Positions 61,001-64,000 of a stretch of 64,000 nucleotides of DNA are shown here, in pieces; the stretch's first letter is position 1, and each line of letters opens with the position of its first letter. A model generated the notes under the pieces. The model was given only the letters and a program-made list of their open reading frames with translations, searched no databases and had not been told where the DNA came from. The stretch is from Shewanella electrica (GTDB taxonomy: Bacteria > Pseudomonadota > Gammaproteobacteria > Enterobacterales > Shewanellaceae), in NCBI RefSeq assembly GCF_022321485.1, contig NZ_JAKOGG010000001.1, positions 434,001-498,000 on the forward strand. The letters are read 5' to 3'. Made by a program: the position numbers and the translations under genes.

Positions 61001-61587
61001 CAGGGCCGTTAAGTACTGAAACCCAAGATATGTTCTTTGTCGTGCAAGATCGCAATATCATCACTCAAACATTTGGTGGCTCAGGCAATGCCGCCGTGCC
61101 GAGTGCATTGACGATTGATGATCTTTACGATGTCACCTCTACCATCGTTGACACCGATACAGAGAATCTTGCCTTCGGCCAGAAACGTGGCTGGCGTTAT
61201 GACTTTACCTCTGCTGGAGAGAAAAGCTTGTCCCGTCCGACGATTTTTGACGGTTATGTGTATTTCACCTCCTTTGTGCCAGCACAGGAGTCGGCGACCT
61301 CGGAAACTTGTTTAATTAGCTCCACTGGGCGATTGTACTCATTTGGTTTAGCTAAAGGTTTCCGTAGCGCCGTAACTGAGTATGAGGAGATTTGTAAGGA
61401 TTGTATCCCGCCAGAATTGCCGCCGATAACGCCGCCAACGGCAGAAGGAGAAACCTCTGGTGAGTTGCTGTTTATTCTCGGTAGTGGTGAGTGTGATGAA
61501 TCGGGTGATAATTGCACGGGGACTATTACGCCAAAATCGACATCACCGCTGACCCGTTATCGCCTGTATTACCATGTAAATGAGTAA
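58039..61587 (+). CDS. pilY1: Type IV pilus tip adhesin/assembly protein PilY1
   Basis: Large exported protein at the pilus tip that supports pilus extension, adhesion and surface sensing. A signal peptide (about 1-24, [11 protein letters not shown]) is followed by a von Willebrand A-like domain with MIDAS D46-x-S48-x-S50 ([13 protein letters not shown]) and [12 protein letters not shown]. The C-terminal half is the PilY1 beta-propeller ([30 protein letters not shown]), with the calcium loop D889-x-D891-x-N893-x3-D897 ([19 protein letters not shown]) used for Ca2+-controlled twitching in Pseudomonas. RGD occurs at 671-673 and 760-762. Length 1182 aa is typical. Confidence 0.93.
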   Translation: MKSKKLLALWWSFALVLLSSQAPADDTELYVNANTTEKPNVLIIFDNSGSMDTLETGVAASYDPDRQYEAVGSSNSYQGRMIYFTVGSGMDNSSLPVPDSPSESRRFNDAINACTAAKQALDKYGRFTGYIREYITKGNGKGTWQPLKENSGAELNNPVDCFEDIESGLGDNNGRYQAGFPQNSVRTGGDYQPWGATADMAVGNQFLQGEQITLYTDNYLRWYTLYQNGQLGTTSVSRLDIAKDAIKGIIGSMSSVNFGLAVFNKDYPNEGDRDGGRIIAAVKPRTIVEKESLINSVNNLDAETNTPLCETLYEAYRYFSGRSVYFGHRDVGYRDGNTPPYDVAAEKNGVYDSPLGVCSDVAYIIYITDGEPTLDHSADSLVNSLSSGANSGGEYGAFTYGYQYNRYGYTALQSYMPALASYMYHNDQIPASTSFQRVVTHTIGFALDEDSNAEPLLIETARRGGGQYFAANSVASLQSALSSVLDEVTRTGQRFSAPGVAVNNADPTRTLDSAYYAVFLPSLGPRWAGNLKKFKVSAAGAIVDANNVNAINSDGGIKDRDNGDANTACSVWSDCRSPDGNKVEEGGVARKINPDTRNLLSDLGSGLVPLTKAAASSFAGGDSELATYMGVDTSVDSNSSALDKAFRWIKGYNVDLDENGDYTSNDYNGVRGDIMGDPLHSRPLVIDYGSSSGSSNVMIFMGTNHGYFHAFHDTGTDVSESWAFMPYELLPNVQTLRENNYSNGHSVYGIDGSPVAYIERGDSGNVTKAWLFVGMRRGGSSYYGFDVTTPSSPRLLWHIDSETTGFGELAQSWSIPVVTKLPDSDDPVVIFGGGYNLGYDSNTGANSDGRAVYVVDAETGALKHTFGVGGQVALTGIDNGIAAQMATLDSDSNGVTDRIYAADLGGNIWRIDMPTADATKWSGFKFAALSGAADNTSRRFFNAPVIAQTYVTNLNTVTYIAADGTEKTTTAYENTPLDALAIGSGNRSGPLSTETQDMFFVVQDRNIITQTFGGSGNAAVPSALTIDDLYDVTSTIVDTDTENLAFGQKRGWRYDFTSAGEKSLSRPTIFDGYVYFTSFVPAQESATSETCLISSTGRLYSFGLAKGFRSAVTEYEEICKDCIPPELPPITPPTAEGETSGELLFILGSGECDESGDNCTGTITPKSTSPLTRYRLYYHVNE

Positions 61588-61592
61588 ACGAT

Positions 61593-61979
61593 ATGAAGAA
61601 GTTATCTGGTTTTACCTTGATTGAATTGATGATTGTGGTGGTGATTATTGGCATTTTGGCGTCGATAGCCTATCCGTCCTATGTCGATTACATCACCAAG
61701 AGCAATCGTTCGGAAGCGCATGCAGCGCTGATGCGAGTTGCTAATTTGCAAGAACAGTATTATTTGGACAACAAAGCCTATACCACCGATCTGAAGGAGC
61801 TAGGGCTTAGCGCTTCGCCATTCACCACTGAACATGGCATTTATGAGGTGAGTTCGGCGGGAACTTCATCATTTACAGTATCCGCCAAAGCCTTAGGTTC
61901 ACAGGCAACACGAGATACAAGTTGTGGCACTATCACGATTACTGACACTGGTGTGAAAGGCCCCGGAGGATGCTGGTGA
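61593..61979 (+). CDS. pilE: Type IV pilin, PilE-like minor pilin
   Basis: Short class III leader MKKLSG then [20 protein letters not shown] with Glu at +5, the standard type IVa pilin helix. The small C-terminal domain ends in a cysteine-bounded D-region ([17 protein letters not shown]). At 128 aa it resembles the PilE encoded downstream of pilY1 in Pseudomonas, a minor pilin, rather than the major pilin. The stop overlaps the next gene by one base. Confidence 0.9.
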   Translation: MKKLSGFTLIELMIVVVIIGILASIAYPSYVDYITKSNRSEAHAALMRVANLQEQYYLDNKAYTTDLKELGLSASPFTTEHGIYEVSSAGTSSFTVSAKALGSQATRDTSCGTITITDTGVKGPGGCW

Positions 61980-62281
61980 TGAGTAAAATCCTATTAGCAA
62001 TTATGTGCATCAGTGCGCTGTTAATGGCTTTGCCTAGTTACGCTGAAAAGGCCAAGAAGCAAGATTTCAAATGTTATCTTGATTCTACCGCAGGTGATAA
62101 GGTGATGTTCTTTAGGTGGCTAGAAGAGGAAAAACTGAAGCAGCAAGCAGGCCTAATTGCTCGAAAAGTGTCCTCTGGCGGCCAAGATATCTATATCAAA
62201 AGCGTGATGGAATGTGTGCTGCTGGGGCAACCATTTAAGAGTGCGAAGGCGAATAAGTTGGATGAGAAAACAGTGCGTTAG
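61979..62281 (+). CDS. Small exported protein, TapY2-like
   Basis: A 100-residue protein with a signal peptide ([20 protein letters not shown] then YA, cleavage about residue 22). Mature features: FKCYLDSTAGDKVMFFRW, LIARKVSSGGQDIYIKSVME and CVLLGQPF, with two cysteines that could pair. These and the position after pilY1-pilE recall the TapY2 family of type IVa pilus-linked proteins in Shewanella and Aeromonas; I recognise it from memory only. I use the ATG eight bases after GGAGGA; an ATG three codons earlier coincides with the ribosome-binding site. Role unknown. Confidence 0.65.
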   Translation: MSKILLAIMCISALLMALPSYAEKAKKQDFKCYLDSTAGDKVMFFRWLEEEKLKQQAGLIARKVSSGGQDIYIKSVMECVLLGQPFKSAKANKLDEKTVR

Positions 62282-62409
62282 CCTAGGTGCTGTTAGTGCT
62301 GAAGAACTACACGCCACATCACCTGCCTTGCGTAAATCACGCTCTGCTTACTGCCAAAATAATTCAGTAAAGCTCAACAGCCCCTAGCTGTTAAATATCG
62401 AGTGATAAA

Positions 62410-62435
62410 ACAAAGCCGCTTTGCAGCGGCTTTGT
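62410..62435. terminator. Bidirectional terminator after the pilus operon
   Basis: ACAAAGCCGCT / AGCGGCTTTGT with a TTGC loop, flanked by AAA on the left and TGTTTT on the right; it separates the convergent pilus operon and acyltransferase gene. Confidence 0.8.
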
Positions 62436-62444
62436 TGTTTTAGT

Positions 62445-64000
62445 TTAGTCCTGATGCGCATCAATATAGCGTTTGCGTTTCTTCGGTTTAAGTGCCTCGA
62501 TATCAACTAACACCAATCCATCAATACAGTCACCAAAGTCGGCATCAACGCCAAAATCTAAAAAGCTGACACCGTTCGGCTGACACACCTCACCATATTG
62601 TTTGTATAAGGTCGGGACTGCCACGCCCATGGTGGCTAAGGTCTGTTTTAACAGCTTAAAAGCGTCGTCGTAGTCCAATCCTTGATACAACTGATCTAGC
62701 TGCTGACGGCGGTTCACACTGAGTTCAAATGGATGGAATGAGTGGCAATAATCTGCTGTTGCAGGAAATTGGCTTTGATAGAAATGCACCAACATCTCTT
62801 TGGCGACAGGAGGCAGTTGATTGCTGATGGTCACTGGGCCAAACAGGTAGCGGTATTCAGGGTGCTTCGCCAGAAAGGCACCGATGCCGAACCAGAGATA
62901 ATCTAAACTGCGTTTACCCCAATATTTCGGCTGTACAAAGCTGCGGCCCAGTTCTAAGCCTTGAGCAAAAAACTCATCAAAGCTGGCTTGGTAGCTAAAT
63001 AGCGACTCGCTATACAACGATAATCCTTGTTGATGAAGTCTTTGAGCGCTAGCAAAACGGTAAGCACCAACGATTTCTAACTCGTCGCGGTCCCACAACA
63101 CCAGATGCCAGTAATGCGGATCATATTGGTCTGTGTCACGGCGTTTGCCAGTACCTTCGCCAACCGCGCGAAACGACAACTCACGTAAGCGGCCGATTTC
63201 ACGCATGATCGGGCTGCTTTGATGATGTTGATACAGGTAAATCTGTTTCGCATCCTGCGTCTCACCAAGGAGTTCACATTCAGCCAAGGCGCGTTGCAGT
63301 GCTTGGCGTTCTTCAGGGTGAGCGATTGCACTTTGGGTGCTAAAAATCCCCGGGCGATTCTTGCCGATACGATATAGATGATTCTTTAACAGGTTCACCT
63401 TGGTTTTGAGCGAGAAGTCATTACCGTTCACCACATCGGCAGCAATGAGTGCACCGATGCGTACCGGTATGGTGCGGTTGGTTTGCTTAAACATCTCTTT
63501 AACTAACATCAAGGTTGCTAACGGCTTGTACAGCATTGATGCACCGTAAAACGCCGCGGAGTTTTTCGCGTTAACAAACATCGGCAGTAACGGGGCGTTG
63601 CAGCTTTGGGCTAAACGTAAAAAGCCTGAATGCCAACGAGTATCGCGGATCCCATTAGGCCGCAGCCGCGAGACTTCACCAGCAGGGAAAATCAGCACTG
63701 CGCCGTCTTGATTCAGATGCTGGTGGATTCTTTCCAACTGTTGCTTGGGCGTGCCGCCGGTCATATTGCGTACCGGCAGCAGCAGATTATGTAGTGGCGT
63801 GAGCTGCATCAGCAGTTCGTTAGCGACGACTTTTAGGTCACTACGGATTTCACTAATCAGCTTAATCAGTACCAGTGCATCGAGCGAGCCGATGGGATGA
63901 TTGGCAAAAATTACCACTCGGCCGGTTGGCGGCAGGTTTTCGAGTTCCACATCGGGCACGGTGTAGGCGATGTTGAAGCGTTGTAGCACTTGCTCGACAA
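62445..64000 (-). CDS. Two-domain acyltransferase, OlsF-like (5' end outside window)
   Basis: An N-terminal PlsC-type acyltransferase domain has the catalytic H-x4-D motif in IFANHPIGSLDALVLI, the substrate block VLIFPAGEVSRL and LLPMFVNAKNSAAFY. A C-terminal GNAT-like domain of the OlsB/hemolysin-related type follows from about residue 265 (LRELSFRAVGEGTGKRRDTD; LEIVGAYRFASAQRLH; RSFVQPKYWGKRSLDYLW). This O-acyl plus N-acyl arrangement is that of OlsF, which makes ornithine lipids in Serratia and Flavobacterium. Substrate is inferred. The frame stays open to the window edge (VEQ before the GTG at 63989), so the true start is probably outside. Confidence 0.82.
   Translation of the reverse strand, partial: VEQVLQRFNIAYTVPDVELENLPPTGRVVIFANHPIGSLDALVLIKLISEIRSDLKVVANELLMQLTPLHNLLLPVRNMTGGTPKQQLERIHQHLNQDGAVLIFPAGEVSRLRPNGIRDTRWHSGFLRLAQSCNAPLLPMFVNAKNSAAFYGASMLYKPLATLMLVKEMFKQTNRTIPVRIGALIAADVVNGNDFSLKTKVNLLKNHLYRIGKNRPGIFSTQSAIAHPEERQALQRALAECELLGETQDAKQIYLYQHHQSSPIMREIGRLRELSFRAVGEGTGKRRDTDQYDPHYWHLVLWDRDELEIVGAYRFASAQRLHQQGLSLYSESLFSYQASFDEFFAQGLELGRSFVQPKYWGKRSLDYLWFGIGAFLAKHPEYRYLFGPVTISNQLPPVAKEMLVHFYQSQFPATADYCHSFHPFELSVNRRQQLDQLYQGLDYDDAFKLLKQTLATMGVAVPTLYKQYGEVCQPNGVSFLDFGVDADFGDCIDGLVLVDIEALKPKKRKRYIDAHQD

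Overview
The window is a dense, ordinary-looking gammaproteobacterial chromosome segment. Its gene order is the one I know from Shewanella (gltDB, yhcC, hptA, oxyR, cyaC, mutH, rppH, ptsP, lgt, thyA, nhaA, nhaR, sdhE, nadB, rpoE-rseABC, lepAB, rnc-era-recO, pdxJ-acpS, corB-ypjD, ffh, rpsP-rimM-trmD-rplS, aroF-tyrA, pheA). An HPt-only protein sits beside yhcC where E. coli has arcB, and a CyaC-type membrane adenylate cyclase follows oxyR; both also point to Shewanella or a close relative. The assignment rests on remembered gene order and protein similarity, not on a search. I saw no rRNA, tRNA, insertion sequence, prophage or CRISPR array.

Layout. 1-4.4 kb: the end of tyrS, two small exported proteins, a DUF2721 membrane protein, a CbiB-like protein and mtnN. 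4.5-10.4 kb: glutamate synthase gltBD, transcribed leftwards. 10.9-15.5 kb: yhcC, hptA, oxyR, cyaC and mutH. 15.5-16.2 kb: a 0.7 kb gene-free stretch with several DnaA-box-like 9-mers. 16.2-24.8 kb: rppH, ptsP, a TauE/SafE protein, lgt, thyA, nhaA, a small exported protein, nhaR, sdhE and ygfX. 24.8-34.6 kb: nadB, rpoE-rseABC, lepA, lepB-rnc-era-recO. 34.6-41.8 kb: pdxJ, acpS, corB, ypjD, ffh and the rpsP operon. 41.9-49 kb: aromatic amino-acid genes aroF, tyrA, pheA with its leader peptide, then raiA, trpR and slyD. 49-54 kb: thrL and thrABC, then nfo. 55-62.3 kb: a hemerythrin under a perfect FNR-type box, then the pilV-W-X-Y1-E minor pilin operon. The end holds the start-truncated part of a two-domain acyltransferase resembling OlsF.

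Themes. Amino-acid supply is controlled by several visible devices: complete attenuators with leader peptides for pheA (PheL, six Phe codons) and thrABC (ThrL, Thr/Ile-rich), a tandem ArgR-type operator between gltB and yhcC, and palindromes before aroF. Envelope functions cluster too (sigma-E operon, lepB, lgt, type IV pilus).

The most unusual element is pheA. It encodes a 644-residue protein in which chorismate mutase, prephenate dehydratase and ACT domains are followed by about 220 residues that look like a DAHP synthase lacking its catalytic residues. A heptanucleotide tandem repeat (11 units) abuts the pheA stop codon. Other points worth checking are a nested three-way RNA fold between lepA and lepB, the DnaA-box cluster before rppH, and the OlsF-like protein at the right edge.
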